Position numbers and translations under genes: made by a program. The notes under the pieces were generated by a model, which saw only the letters and a list, made by a program, of their open reading frames with translations, was not told the origin of the DNA and did not search any database. Source: Toxoplasma gondii ME49 (taxonomy: Eukaryota; Apicomplexa; Conoidasida; Eucoccidiorida; Sarcocystidae). From it: DNA of 64,000 nucleotides. Each line of letters begins with the position of its first letter. Positions within the stretch are counted from its first letter, which is position 1. The stretch is from the NCBI RefSeq assembly GCF_000006565.2, contig NC_031472.1, positions 248,001 to 312,000 of the forward strand, given 5' to 3'. This document shows, piece by piece, positions 1-12,147 of the stretch.

Positions 1-2739
1 GCCGCGGGGACGAGGCGGGGGCCGGGGACGAGGCGGCGGGGGAAGGGGGAAGAGAGAGTTTCAGAGTGAACGAGGTTTTTGAAGTCTGAGTGTGTGTCTC
101 GGAGCTAAGAATGAGGAGCGGGACCGGTAAACCACGAGAGGAAGTTTGACGGAGAGACTCGGGCTTGGATACCTGCTCGGAGTGCATCAGGGGAAGCGCC
201 GGTTTTAGTCAGTGGCGTGTCGATGAATTGACCGCAGCACTGGCAGCTGTCACGGCTGTCACTGGTGTATTTCGAGAAGAGGGTTTCCTCTCTGTTGAAC
301 AGAATGGCTTGTCAGAAATGGAGTCAGTGGAAAGGATCCGTGCGGTAGCTGCGCTGGGGATGGATGAGAACCGCTTACGTGACTCGCGAGGTGACTTTTT
401 ATGGAGTTGTGCGCTTGTAAGCACAATTGCGGTTCGCGACATTCGCCGATCCCCCGTTATGCGTTATGACGGTTCCGAGTTCGACTGGAGGAACGTAAAC
501 AGCCTTCACGGTGCATTCCACGTTGACTGGATGCCTTCTGAGGCAATGGAAACTGACAGAAATAGACGACTTTTTACGGATAACACCACACGCGCAGGCC
601 AAAAATCCACAAACAGCGGCATTGAGGGTCTGAGGCGCCTTCGACTTGACGCTTCTGAAGGGTGATGCTGACTTCTACGGAGGATAGGGCAACCTCTTTA
701 AAAAACACCGCTTTGTTTTGATCTCTGAAGAGGGTTTGGAAGTCCTTCTCCCAAGAACTAACACAAGTTCCTATTTCTTGGGGAGCACTCAGGATTAACA
801 TGCATCCATAGTAAATTTTGAACGAGGCGCCACTCAAACGCTTCTCCTAAGGAGGGTATCGTCCCGAGTTCCGCGTGCACAGCATGGCAATCGTAGCAGA
901 ACTGCGAAAGGCGACGTGCAGGGGAACACTCGGATTTTAAAGTAGTGCTTCGAAGTTCAGACGATACATTTTTGAAAGGCCCACTCCAACCTGGGGAAAC
1001 TTTCACGTGTGGAAGACTCATTCGCTGGACGGGAATCGCCGCACAGACTTCGCCTCCTCTACACATCCTTACAAGATGCTATAAATGGGAGATGCGTGCT
1101 AATTTTTTGCCTTAAGTCTCCAGCGATGCCATCAGCGTAACTCGAAGAAAACCGATGTGCACGCAAACACATATCTGATGATCCAGCCAGAACGACATGC
1201 TCGATCTCAGACGGCTCAGCGGCAAAAAGTGAAAACTAAAACGCGGGTCTCTTCTAAATTAGCATTCTCCTGCAAGAGATCCAATGTGCTGCCAGTGTTT
1301 AGGTCTCATCAGACAGGCAGCAACCCCCTGCAGCGACACTAAAGTGGCTACCGGAGATTCCACGACACTGGATGCTCGCCACTTCTGCTTTTCAGTAATT
1401 CATGTATTGATGTGACTCTATTGATTTAAAACCAAGAAAAATTGTGCGTGTCGCACGCGCTGGGGTCGTGGTAGGGATCGGGAATGGCTGTCTGTGGTGA
1501 CAAAACTGATTCTCAGATGCCATCCATGTACGGCACCGCTGACGCTTAACAAATATGAGATCTCAGGTTTGAGCTTGCGAGCGCTGAGCTTCAGACGCGA
1601 TTTCTCACCGCGCAAATGCGCGTGTTCACTTTCGTAGGAGCTGCACAAACGCTTGCTTGGAAATGAGGCTTCTTCGGCATTTCGCGTCTGCGCTATATCC
1701 TGCCAAGAGGGCTCTGCGCTATACGGGTATGCGTTTGAGTCTGCCAAGTTTCTCTGTTTCGTTACTCCGGGCATTGCCGTGTCTTGTGTTTCTTCACTAT
1801 ACATTTCACATCTCCTTTTTGGCTGGTACTTTTTGAGTCAACAGATACGCAGAACCCAATTTCGTTAATTCTGGATATGTATAGGAATTGAGTGAGTCCA
1901 CAACCGGAAACGCTACAGGCTCAGGTTGCGAAGAGGACGCAAAAAAGTTGGGAAAATGGCGATGTTTTCAACGCCCAAGCGATTCGCGGATATCAGGGAA
2001 AGACAAGCCAGGGCAGCCCCCAGCTCTGACGCTGGATTGCAGCACTTGGTATGTCTGCATATATATTTATGCATGGACATACACACATGTATATATATAA
2101 ATATATCTGATATACCTGTATACAGCGAATATCCTAAAGTATAAGAGTATGCTTGACTTATGCAGCAACGCATACAGGAGTCATGTTTCCCGATCGTGTC
2201 CTCTCTCCTGGCGGATTTTTCTTAGTCGACTGGTGCCGGGAAATCGTGGACGCGGGATCCCTCCCCCAGACAAAGAGGAGACACACAGACGGTGGACCCG
2301 TGAGGGCCGTTATTGCAATTCATGTTGAAACGAGGCAGTTTAAAAAGAGAAAAGCACCCGAAAAACGAACTGTAGAAGATCCCTCTGTCACTCGATTCAC
2401 GCCACACAGAATAAGAAGGCACCTCTTTCGGTGCGTTTTCCAAAATGATTCGCGTGGTGCACCCGTCAGTTCTTCAGGTTCCCGTTACCGCTTCACAAGA
2501 AGTGAGCTTTCGTTCTAGCCGTCCCTTGTGTACGAGTCAGCTGTTCGATATTTCCACGCAGAACCCTTTTCGGCTTCTGCTGAGAGAGCTTCTCTCAACT
2601 TTCTGCCTTTCTCTCTGCACGGTATCCTTTCAGATTCCCCTGAAGACTGCGACTGAATGCTTCCCATCGCTCCCAATTGTAAAACTCCCTTGAATTGTCC
2701 CTCAACCTCTTTTTTTACGCATGATGCGGACTTCCAGTT
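1..2739. other. No supported gene
   Basis: Only short open frames without ATG context, family similarity or convincing splice sites are present. The first 60 bases are very GC-rich with a repeated GGGGACGAGGCGG motif, and could belong to a feature left of the window. A TA-rich microsatellite patch lies near 2055-2125. The right end should contain the 3' untranslated region of the minus-strand alveolin gene. Confidence 0.5.
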
Positions 2740-4074
2740 TCAGTGCACCTCGCCTTCGGAGTTGAAAGAGCTGCCTCTGCTACCCTGTTTATCGCCCGCG
2801 TCAGCACTTCCTTCTGCCTGTTCGTCGGTCGCGGCGGGGCGAGGAACTTGCGACTCTGTGCCGACTTGCGACACGAACGAGCCCCCGCGCTCGAGGTGTC
2901 CCTCCTGGGCAGCAGCACGCGCTTCCTTCATCTGGTTCGCCGTACGAAACTCGATTTCAGGCTCTTTCTGGGGAGCGCCGCACGCGGTGCCTGCGCCACA
3001 CAGGGCCGCGTTTTCCTCAGCAAACTGGTGGTGGGCGCGGACGTATTCGTCAGAGACACGGAGGGTGCCGGGGGGCGAGACGATGTCAAAGCCTTGCTCG
3101 GTAATCGCAGCTTCGGGGACCTCCTTGCGGACCATGACCGCCGGCATTTCCTTGACGGCTTGCATGGGGTACGGGACGATGAGCGGCGCGGGGCACTCGA
3201 GAGACACATCGAAGACAGGGACGAAGCGTTCCACATGAACGATCTTCTCCACGGGAGTCCACACGTACTTGACCTCGTCAACGTACTTGGGGACTTCGAT
3301 GATTTTCGGAACCTTCTTTTCGATAGTGTCCACCACGACTTCGTGCTCCACGACTTTGTCAACGAACTTCACCTGCGGCACCTCGACTTCGATTTCCTCC
3401 TGCTTGCCGACGTACTTGACGACGGGGCGCGGCACCTCGCGAATGTCCCACTTGGCGACGAACTTGTGAGTAAAACCTGTGACAATCGGGACGACCACTT
3501 CCTTTTCAACGTACTTGATTTGCTCGACGTCAAAGTCTTCGTGGTCCGCGTTGATTTGCATGACGGGAACTTCGTGTTCGACACCCTGGTTGTACACCTT
3601 GGGGCGGACCGCGTCGACGACGTCTACTTGTGGTACTTCAATGATTTTGTCGCGGCGGTGAATCTCCTGGATAACGGGGACGGGGACGACGGGCTGGCCA
3701 CAGCGAAGCTGCAGCTTGCCGTCTCGGGTCCACCTCCACATGTTTTCCTCGTAACTCCGATCGTAGGTTTCAGAGGAGCTGTCTGAGCCGACCTGAGCGG
3801 GGCCGCAGCACTGGCCGAAGAACCCGCCGCTGTTGACGGGCACTCTGTTCTGGTGCCAGTTGTACATCGGGAACGGGGTGACCTCGCTGCCGGCGACGCT
3901 GCCCATCGTGGCCACGCCCGGGACGGTCTGACTTTGAGGTGCTGCGCCTGGGAATGCCGCTGGAGTGGGGAAGAGCGGTGAAGGCGGAGCACTTGGAACC
4001 GCGAAGCTTCCCATGGAAGCCATTGGGGAGAAGCCCGAAGTCGGGGCAGACTGGTTCGGGGCTGTCTGAGCCAT
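2740..4074 (-). CDS. Alveolin-domain inner membrane complex (IMC) protein
   Basis: This 444-residue, apparently intronless protein is a cytoskeletal alveolin, the class of intermediate-filament-like proteins that forms the subpellicular network under the alveolar sacs of apicomplexans. Residues about 120-305 hold the diagnostic Val/Pro/Glu/Lys repeats, for example EVPQVKFVDKVVEHEVVV and VPKIIEVPKYVDEVKYV. The N-terminal ~85 residues are rich in Pro, Ala and Ser, and end in a Cys-Cys pair (residues 89-90). Further cysteines lie at 359 and 365 near the C-terminus. These flanking cysteines are candidate palmitoylation sites, as known for other IMC alveolins; that is inference here. The tail (about 380-444) is polar and probably disordered. 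The ATG at 4074 is preceded by GACGAA, giving the strong coccidian AAATGG context; the frame extends four codons upstream only through a non-ATG codon. Size is in the range of the short alveolins (IMC3/6/10-like), but the paralogue is not assigned. Confidence 0.95.
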   Translation of the reverse strand: MAQTAPNQSAPTSGFSPMASMGSFAVPSAPPSPLFPTPAAFPGAAPQSQTVPGVATMGSVAGSEVTPFPMYNWHQNRVPVNSGGFFGQCCGPAQVGSDSSSETYDRSYEENMWRWTRDGKLQLRCGQPVVPVPVIQEIHRRDKIIEVPQVDVVDAVRPKVYNQGVEHEVPVMQINADHEDFDVEQIKYVEKEVVVPIVTGFTHKFVAKWDIREVPRPVVKYVGKQEEIEVEVPQVKFVDKVVEHEVVVDTIEKKVPKIIEVPKYVDEVKYVWTPVEKIVHVERFVPVFDVSLECPAPLIVPYPMQAVKEMPAVMVRKEVPEAAITEQGFDIVSPPGTLRVSDEYVRAHHQFAEENAALCGAGTACGAPQKEPEIEFRTANQMKEARAAAQEGHLERGGSFVSQVGTESQVPRPAATDEQAEGSADAGDKQGSRGSSFNSEGEVH

Positions 4075-7000
4075 TTCGTCGGACAACAGCGGAACTACAA
4101 GGAGGAAGTACGGCGCACGCGCAAAGGGAAACGACCAAGACGGAGGGAAGGTAATAAAAAGGGGGAAGGGGAAAAGAGGAATCGAAGTGATTCGAACTAC
4201 CCCGGACTACCCCGATGGAAGCCACCGGGTTCTCCCGCTGGTTCGACCGAGGTGCCTAGAATGGACGGGCGGTGGGTCGAAGAGCCAGGGAGACGCCTCC
4301 GCAAACGCATGAACAAAGATGGAAGGAACTGCAACGCTCCGAGTTAAAAACGAAATCTTCACAACCTAGGATTTCACGTTAGCGATGAGCTACAACAGTC
4401 CATTGGACGGGCGGGCTGTGAAGCGGGCAGCAAGCGACTGAGGCATCGCTCGTGGCCCTTACAAGGCAAAGCGCTCAAAGGTAGCGGCTGGATCAAAGAA
4501 AATACCTGAGTTCAGTTTTACACAGCGAAGAGTAGAAAATACACGGGTTTGGACTGCAGAAAGAAGTTGTTTTCGATACCCTGCGCCAGAAAACACGCGA
4601 GTTGCTAGTTAGCCTCTGCAAACGGGCCACGAGCGAGAGAAAGGAAATCGCTGGATGCGTCTCGTGGGCGCCGCTGCGCGGCGCTCGCCAAGGCACGAGT
4701 CCCGAGGGGTTCGCTCACAGTCCAGCAGTTGCAACCGTTGACAACGCGCAGGTGGAAAATGCGCAACGGATGTTCAAAATTTCGTGACAGTTTCGCGAGA
4801 AAACGATGCATTTGGGCTAGGAATGGCAGCGCCCCCACAAGAATCCCAAGAAAAACTCGTGAGATCAACCATGACGCTGCCGGACCTAGGTGTTGACTCC
4901 TATAGGAACCAGCGCGCGCTACAAGACCTCGAGTGTGAACGCCAGCCAAGGGCAGACTCAACTCGTAGTTTCTGCGGTCCCATGCGGCACATCGAGGTTG
5001 GCCAAAGCGGCCACGTTCGCGCCGACTCTTGCGCCGTCGATCCTGGAGCTTAACGTCTCAGGCCAGAGCAGCCAGACTCGCCCTTCCCCGCGATTAATGC
5101 TGTTCATGGGAGTAAACTAGAAAACCGCCGCCTTGTCGGGCTGCGGCCTCTGGCATGCTCGAGAGGAGGAGCATACGTCGCGCGCAAGGAAAGGCAGTGT
5201 ACAGTTCGAGAGAAGACACTCCAGATACAAAAATTTCCCTTTGCAGGCGAAGTTGTTCGTTCTAGTGTCTACCATAATTCGACGGGTGCCGGGCTCTTTT
5301 CATGGTGGCCAGAAGAGGACTGCGAGGTAACCCCGCGAATGACAGCGAGGTAACTCCGCGATTGATTGCGAGGTAACTCCGCGATTACCCTTCTTCGAGC
5401 TGACAGCTGGAACATGCGGATATCTCAGCTTTAGCACCTCAGAGGGAAGTGTATTTTCACTGTTAGCAGTTGCACCGAAAACGTTTTCCGCGACTAGCCT
5501 TCACTGCGGAGACAATATCCCCAGTTAACGTTTCTCATCCTCCAGAATAGAACGGCTCAACGCCTCCACCGCGAGTGTGCGTACTTCGCAGGCATTTTCT
5601 AGTTTGTAGAGGCGGTACAGTGGTGAACAACGCTTGAGGAAGCCTACGAATAATTGAAGTCATTTTGGGTTCAGCCTTCTGGCTTTTTTCGCTGGTGGAA
5701 AAGTGGAAAACGCCGCTTAGATGCGTCCGTCACGAAAGTGAGGTCCCATCTCGGGTACTGCGGCAGCAGGGACGTTGCTAATGGGAACAAAGTCCAGGCA
5801 AGATAATCGCGAAATGTGCTCTATGCCGAAATCTAGGTGTCCTGAAATGAAGAGGTTTCACAGCAGGGAAAAGGGATCAACGGTTTCACTGCGTTCGTAC
5901 TCTTTGCCTCAATCTTGGAAGCAGGAGCCTTGATCGAAAAACAAGACACGTCGTCGCCTGATGTCCATTCAAAGTGTACATCAGCAAGTAGCCGGGATTG
6001 TTAGGGTCTGCTAATCGGCGATACCGAGGGTCGACAATACCAGGAGCGGCCCGGACGGACCGGCAAATCCCCATACGCAAGAACTTATCGCGATGCGGCA
6101 GCGGTTTGTTCATGGCGACTGTCTGTGGCACCCCAGCAGCATGTGCTTGACTCATAACTATACGTGCAACACAACGAAAAACTCTTCGTAGCGCTCGCGG
6201 GTAGAAAAGCAATGCAGCTCGTGATCAATGTGAGGTACGAAGAAGCCTCTCGGCCTCCCGCTACAGTAGGCTGCAACGTTCTGTGCCGTAATAGCCAACT
6301 AGGCGTGAACTGCTCCAAAGGCTGCTGTCTTCACAGCTCCAACGGATCACAGATGAAAGTCAATACGTTAAAATGTGGTGTGCAGCGAAGACGGGTAGTC
6401 ACTCGCGCGAGTTCTGCGTTCAACCGAATCTCAACTGAACCTGCTAAAGTGCTCAACAAGTTCATTTCCGAACCCTGAGTCACGTGGCAACCTTCCTTCT
6501 TGCCTCCGAGCCAGACTTGCCGTCAGTCTAGTAGTCGGTGTTCCTCAAGAAAGCCCCTTCAAGGAAGCCGCACCAGAAGGTAGCACGACGCACGCATGTA
6601 CGCATGCCCATATAATTTTGCACTCTGCAAGTTTTCCCACGTCTTGTAAACGTTCTCACATTACATCTCAGTCTTCGTGAGTGGCTTTTTGGCCGTATTT
6701 ATGAGCGGACATACGCGAAATGGAAACGTCACATGTCACATCTGCTGTTCTTTTGGGCACGCCGATTTCTGGGCGGGTCGTAATGCCTGTCGCGAAAACG
6801 CAAGACAGAGACATTTCTTGCATTTGGAAGTTCCGGAATAACAATTGTTAACATCGATGTGGGTGCCGATAGTTGTACCTTTCGAAACTGCCGCATCGAA
6901 TAGCTAGGTCGGTGTGCGCTGGAGTGGTCTCAATCGACACCACACACGACCACATCAAATTTTTAATGGACGTCATCGAATCAACTGCAACACAACGTTG

Positions 7001-7879
7001 CAGCTAAGCGGCAGAAATGCTAGGCTTCGTTCGCCGGGCAGGTTCCACGAGGCTGCCCTAGCTGAGTGTTACTTCAGGGACGCCGTCGCACGACTGACGT
7101 TCGACATTTTTCTTGGCTCACTGACCGGTCTATTCGTAGCTAGCGGTATAGGCGCCCACCATTTCCCAGTTTCGTCTGTCGGTGCCGCCTTCCACAGAAC
7201 CGGCACAGACTGTAGATGGCTTGCTACAGATGACTTGGCCGCTGCAGCCACCGATATGTACTGGTCGGCCCCAGGGAAGCACCGAAATTCTACACACCCC
7301 AGGATGGGAACATTTGATGATAGCCAGATTCCGTCTTTCCCATAGCCAGAGCTTTTGTTGTTCTTCCTGCATACGAGGCAGATGTTCTTCAGTTCGTCTC
7401 AATAACTACACAACATTCATCGGAGATTTGTTAACCTCTAGATCACTTTGCATTCCGATTTTTAGCTGAACCGTTTTTTGTTCATGCGCTTGTCCGGGAA
7501 AGTGTTTCTCCAATCCTCCCTTTCATTCTGCGGTGTTGGCGCCGATCTGTAGCTTCAACGGTTCATGACCCGCGGAATATCAATTCACACTTCATCATCG
7601 GTATCTGCCTGTAGCCAGTACCGTTTAGCCGTTTCTGTTCATCACTAACAATAACGATCAGTGTGCTGCAATACTTTCAGCTAATCTGCAAAGTTACTTG
7701 AAGGTCTTATAAAGGGGCTTATTCATCTTCCGACACCAAGAGGTTGTTTGCTCACATTAGCAATCGACAGCAGCTCACTGTTGTTTCTCCTTCGTTGCTA
7801 GGTGCTCTGTTGCTTCCGGTTATAGTACACGCCGCCAGTTCTCACTCTACAGCTTCATTGCCTGTTGTTTACCGCGCTG
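4075..7879. other. Divergent intergenic region, no gene seen
   Basis: This 3.8 kb separates the alveolin gene (minus) from the CAP gene (plus), so it should hold both promoters. Open frames here are short, lack family similarity and overlap on both strands. A copy of the WGAGACG motif reported for Toxoplasma promoters is present on the minus strand near 5053, about 1 kb upstream of the alveolin start; one copy is weak evidence. Confidence 0.5.
5322..5390. repeat. Three tandem 23-bp units
   Basis: Three consecutive units share the core GCGAGGTAACTCCGCG, with a variable 7-base tail. The first unit has CCCC where the others have CTCC. Each unit is flanked by GCG/CGC ends, making it partly palindromic. 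It lies in the divergent alveolin/CAP intergenic region, about 1.25 kb upstream of the alveolin start. Confidence 0.85.
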
Positions 7880-10800
7880 ATGAAGGCAGCCATGGCTAGA
7901 ACGATTCGTTCACTCGCCGGTCTTGTACTCTCACTCTGCGTGAGCATCTCGATAGAGAAGCAGCACTCTGTCTCTGGATGGCATCCTCGTCCGTTGCGAG
8001 GTGAGTTGCTCATTCTTCCGAAGAGACAAAGAACGCGCGCAGTATCATGAGCATGGTTTCAGGGATACCACTTCGACTTCGTCTACGTAGACGCTGATCC
8101 AACTGACGACGAAGACATCCGTGGTGATCCCGACGCACTTTCGTTTTTAATATAGCCGCATGCTTGAGCGATTGTCTGTTACTGCAGATCTCGGTTGGGA
8201 GAAGCCCATCTCCCCGCTTAAGGATACTCCACTGAACGATTCTGGTCCCCGGGAAGCGCCTATATCTCTTCTGAACTCTTCATCAGTCCAAGCCCATGAG
8301 GGGATACACAGTGCGGACACTCTTGCTGGGTCCCCAACATTAATGGGAAAGTGGGATGCGGCTACGCCAGCACACGCCACCGAATCTGATATTGGTCTCT
8401 CTGGAATGAGTTCCTTGGAGCAACTGAGTGAAAACGCACCTGGAAACACAGGGTTGAGCGGCGTGCAACCACGAAACGTGACGCCAACAATTCAGATTCA
8501 AGATGTTTCCGCTGGTAAGTGTGGTTGGTCTGAGTCATGTCCACTCGCTGCGTTTGGTTTTTCGCGAGACTCTGTTGTACGGTCAAGATTCATGCACTCC
8601 GGTGTTACGGCCAGTTTGCGACTGAGCCCCTGAATATGGAATAGACAACGAATAGCAGAAATAGCATTCCACCTGCGGCTTCATTTGCATTTCGCGTCCA
8701 GAATCATGGTGGCGCTTCTGCTTTTATTTTTGATCAGCGTGTGAGGCCTACCACGATGCAAAGAGAGGTCGCCAGCTGTCTCCGCGGCTGTCGGAGTTAA
8801 CAACAGGAGACAAGGAACGCGCATCACAACGACTCCAGGCTTTCATTGATAATGGATGTGAAGATGTCGTCGAAGTTGACGAGTGTAGAAATAAAGTGCG
8901 ATCCGTTTCATGCTTCGACCCTTTGCACGACAGTCCTCAGTTGCCGGTGGATAAGGCGAGAAGTACACTTGTTCAGTTCCGCGCACCAGCATTATGCAAT
9001 GGCATGCTCGTTTTCATTGCTAGGCAACGCACACCATTATGTGAGACTTTATCACTCTGTCACCCACGTCTTTATAGGGAATCAACGTATTTGACGGGAC
9101 GAGCGTAAGCTGCGTTGATGCTGTCAACGCTTGGTACAACCAAGTTCACGACTACACGTAAGCTACGGAAAACCATACGCTGAAGTCGCCTCGCTCATGC
9201 TTGATACTCTTCAACGCCGTACCTAGCGCGGCATATATGTCTACTGTGCTCCTGTCACTTACTTTGGCCTTGTGCTGGGTAACTTATGCAGGTACGAGCG
9301 CTACTCCAACTGGCATTTTAAAAAGACTGGATCCTTCACTCTGCTTATGTGGGACGACACTGAAGAGCTGTGCTGTGTCCAAACAAATGGATGCAGACAA
9401 CTAGGAAAGCCGGAAAGGCTACTTTGCGCCTACTCTCCGGCAGGAAATACTGTAGGAGAATATCCTTTCAGGTAAACTGGATTTTGAATCAGTACCTCAT
9501 CCCCTGTTCGTGGACTAGTAAGTACTAGCAGGAGGCACTTCATCGACTTGTGGGAAGTCCTGGTAGCTCATTTGTCATCCGGCAAGTCCGGTGAAACGGG
9601 ACGCGCAATGCGCCATTACTTAAGTATAGCGGTGCTAGCATAGTTGGGCGACTGTAGAGCGCGAGCCGACACTAGGTGAATGCAGTGCTTACTGTGTCAC
9701 ACCATCAACATCACTCGACGTCATACGGAGATATCCTGGTTCTGGATGCCCTCGTCTCTCACCGACACCAACGGTAACGTGAATCCTGTTAAATAACGTC
9801 GAGCGAGTAATTTCCTCGTTGTGCCCTTTCTACAGCCTTGACCAGTGGAAAAGCATTATCGAACGAGATGGCCTGCCTCAGACAACGATTATAGTGGGTG
9901 GAACGTCCAGTGAAACACCTTCAGTTACAACGACGTCAACCCGAACTGCCACTACAACCAGCACGCAGACAACGGCGACAACAACGCGGACTACAACAAG
10001 CACTTCTACCTCGACACATACTACAACCAAGACTACCACTACAACTACTACGTCTACGACCACAACTACGACGGTGCCTCCAGCCCCGGAGGACTTTACA
10101 GATGGTGAGATTTAAGATCGGTAAAAGCATGCTCACTTCCGTGTCGGGACCTTTCAGCTGCTTCCAGCTAGCAAAGTCTTACCGGACACGTGAGCGAAAC
10201 ACAGAGAACGTGGACTCCTTATCAAAAGAGCGAGAGTCAGTGGATCCTCACATCACACAACATGGCATCGCAACCGCACAGCCAAACCAAAAAGCTCCAG
10301 CCTGTGATGTCGTTATCGGGGGCAGACAGATGAGCGGGACATCCGGCAAGTCAATTCTGGTTAGGCAGGCCAGTCATTTATAAAGATGTGAGCTAGCTCT
10401 ACGTTGTCTCTGGGAAGAGCACATTTTGTGTTTTACAGTTGAGAATCTCGGTGCCTTCCACGGCTGCACTGGGTGGAGGATTGACTACCAGTTGCACACT
10501 TCTACTGTCTTCTTATTCAGAAGTGCCTCTACAGTCCCACCAGATAGCTGTACCGCCTCTGCGATTTGTCTTTGTCGTCGGACAGAATGTCTTCAGGCTC
10601 ACAATGAGAAGAGAGTAGAGGGGATGTCTACTCCCATCCGGCAGTTGGTCCGGAACACCGGGGCGGTCTCTCAAGCAGAGGCATATCGAGACACGATAGA
10701 GAGAGGAGGCTGCCTTTTCCAACACAGCGGAGTCCGTCAGGTAGGACCGTGGGGTCTACTCAGTTTTGAGTCTAATGAGAAAACAGATACAAACACTTTG

Positions 10801-12147
10801 ATATAACAATCGGTTGCGCCATTCTGCACCACCAGCGGCCCTTAGCCGGGCTCAGAATGCCCCTGCCTGTGTAGGCAGGCCCCGTTGCACCAGACTCTGT
10901 AATCGTGACAGAAACCATCACCCATTCCAGTCCAGCTCTGCACTCTTAACTCCGTATATGTACTGATCATTCTTCGATACTACCTGTGGCACGGCGAGCG
11001 ATCTGCAGTCCACCGTTTCGGTTTGCACTTGCAAGATATTTGCTTTTTTCGGCCGCTGACAGGGCAACGGCAGAGTGCAAGTATTTAACTCCAGCAGCAG
11101 AAGTTCAATCGTGCTAGGAGGGTTGTGTTTCGGGCTTTCCGCGTGTTTGCAGTACGGCGAAAACCTATACAAATCATCTGTCCACACCACGTGCAAGGAC
11201 GCAGTTGCGCTATGGTATAGCGAGAAGAAAAACTACACCCAGTACGTCGCAAAACTGTATTCCTCTGGTGGCAGGGCCTCAAAGAGTGTTTGAATCTCCC
11301 ACACGGGACGAAAAGCCAACACAGTGGGTAAACATCAGAGCACACACGTGTCAAGGGATGGTGTTGCAGTGCCGCGGAAGTCGTAAGCAATTGGGCGAGC
11401 ACTTGCCACCTGCGCTATAATATTGTTGTCACATTCTCTAAGGCTCTTTTTTCCCTAACGGGGATCCTGTTTTGTTGCTGCAGATACGCAGCTATCAACT
11501 CTTTCAACTACCAGAACTTTGGCCATTTCACTCAAGTTATGTGGGCAAACAGCAGTGGCCTTGGATGTGCATACAGTTCTAAGTGTCGTACTGTTGTATG
11601 CAACTACTACCCACCAGGAAACTATATCGGACAGTATCCTTTCAGGTGAGGCGAAAGGAAGTCTTTGGTTTCTTGGGCTTTGACTTCTTGAATGCTGCTT
11701 GATGAGAGTGAAAGTCGGCAATGTAGCGCTGCTCCACCACTGCAGGACAGGATAGTGCAGGGAACGGCTCAAGATGAATATCGGCGTTGCTGTCGTTTCT
11801 TGTCTCCCTTCTTCCAGCCGAGCTCAATACAACAGCATTCTCGAAAGGGATGGGTAAGAATTTGCAGCCATTGTTGGGTCAAGAGCCGGAGAAATCAGGC
11901 CACCAACTAAAATCAATACGTCCTTCAATGCGGTGGCCAACAGGCATCTAATATTGTTGTTAGCGCGTGAAATAAAGGATCCCCAAGACGCTTCCAAAGC
12001 GAAGCGATGTTGTTTTAGATTACCTGAAGGAAGATAAGCTTTATTTCAAGGCAAAGCGTGTATTGTCTAGCAGTTTGTTTTTGAAGTTTTATAGTGCGCG
12101 GCTGCTCATTGCTCAGCTGGTGTCATTCCACGACGAGACATCAATGA
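7880..12147 (+). CDS. Secreted protein with two CAP (SCP/PR-1-like) domains and a mucin-like linker
   Basis: Proposed exons: 7880-8000, 8188-8514, 8738-8895, 9078-9157, 9292-9471, 9836-10104, 10586-10740, 11153-11241, 11484-11645, 11818-11853 and a tentative last exon 12117-12147, for about 535 residues. Exon 1 encodes a signal peptide (Arg, then LAGLVLSLCVSISI); ATG 7892 is an alternative start with better context. Exon 2 is a Ser/Thr-rich non-CAP stretch. Exons 3-5 encode a diverged CAP domain ending CAYSPAGNTVGEYPF. Exon 6 gives a short SLDQWKSIIERDG segment, then a Thr/Ser tract of about 55 residues that is probably O-glycosylated. Exons 7-9 encode a canonical CAP domain with CLQAHNEKR, FQHSG, YGENLYKSS, WYSEKK, GHFTQVMW and CNYYPPGNYIGQYPF. 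Exon 10 repeats the post-CAP segment (SRAQYNSILERDG). Corresponding introns have identical phases in both copies. CAP proteins are secreted; their ligands here are unknown. The exon 3 donor (AAA|GTGCGA) and the last exon are the weakest parts. Confidence 0.82.
9906..10076 (+). repeat. Thr/Ser-rich mucin-like coding tract
   Basis: Within exon 6 of the CAP gene, a low-complexity run dominated by ACA/ACT/ACG/ACC Thr codons with interspersed Ser and Arg encodes a likely O-glycosylated spacer between the two CAP domains. Codon choice is mixed rather than a single triplet, so the protein property, not just a slipping microsatellite, seems to be kept. Confidence 0.85.

Noticed and set aside
165..665. 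Open frame of 166 codons on the plus strand
   Set aside because: It starts from TTG rather than ATG, has no family similarity, and is overlapped by antisense frames of similar quality.
2743..3786. Open frame of 347 codons on the plus strand opposite the alveolin gene
   Set aside because: It is the antisense shadow of the Val/Glu/Lys-rich alveolin repeats, which rarely produce stops on the other strand. It has no ATG context or domain.
4165..4250. tRNA-like GTTCGAATC and GGTTCGAC segments
   Set aside because: The T-stem does not pair on either strand and no acceptor stem or anticodon arm can be drawn.
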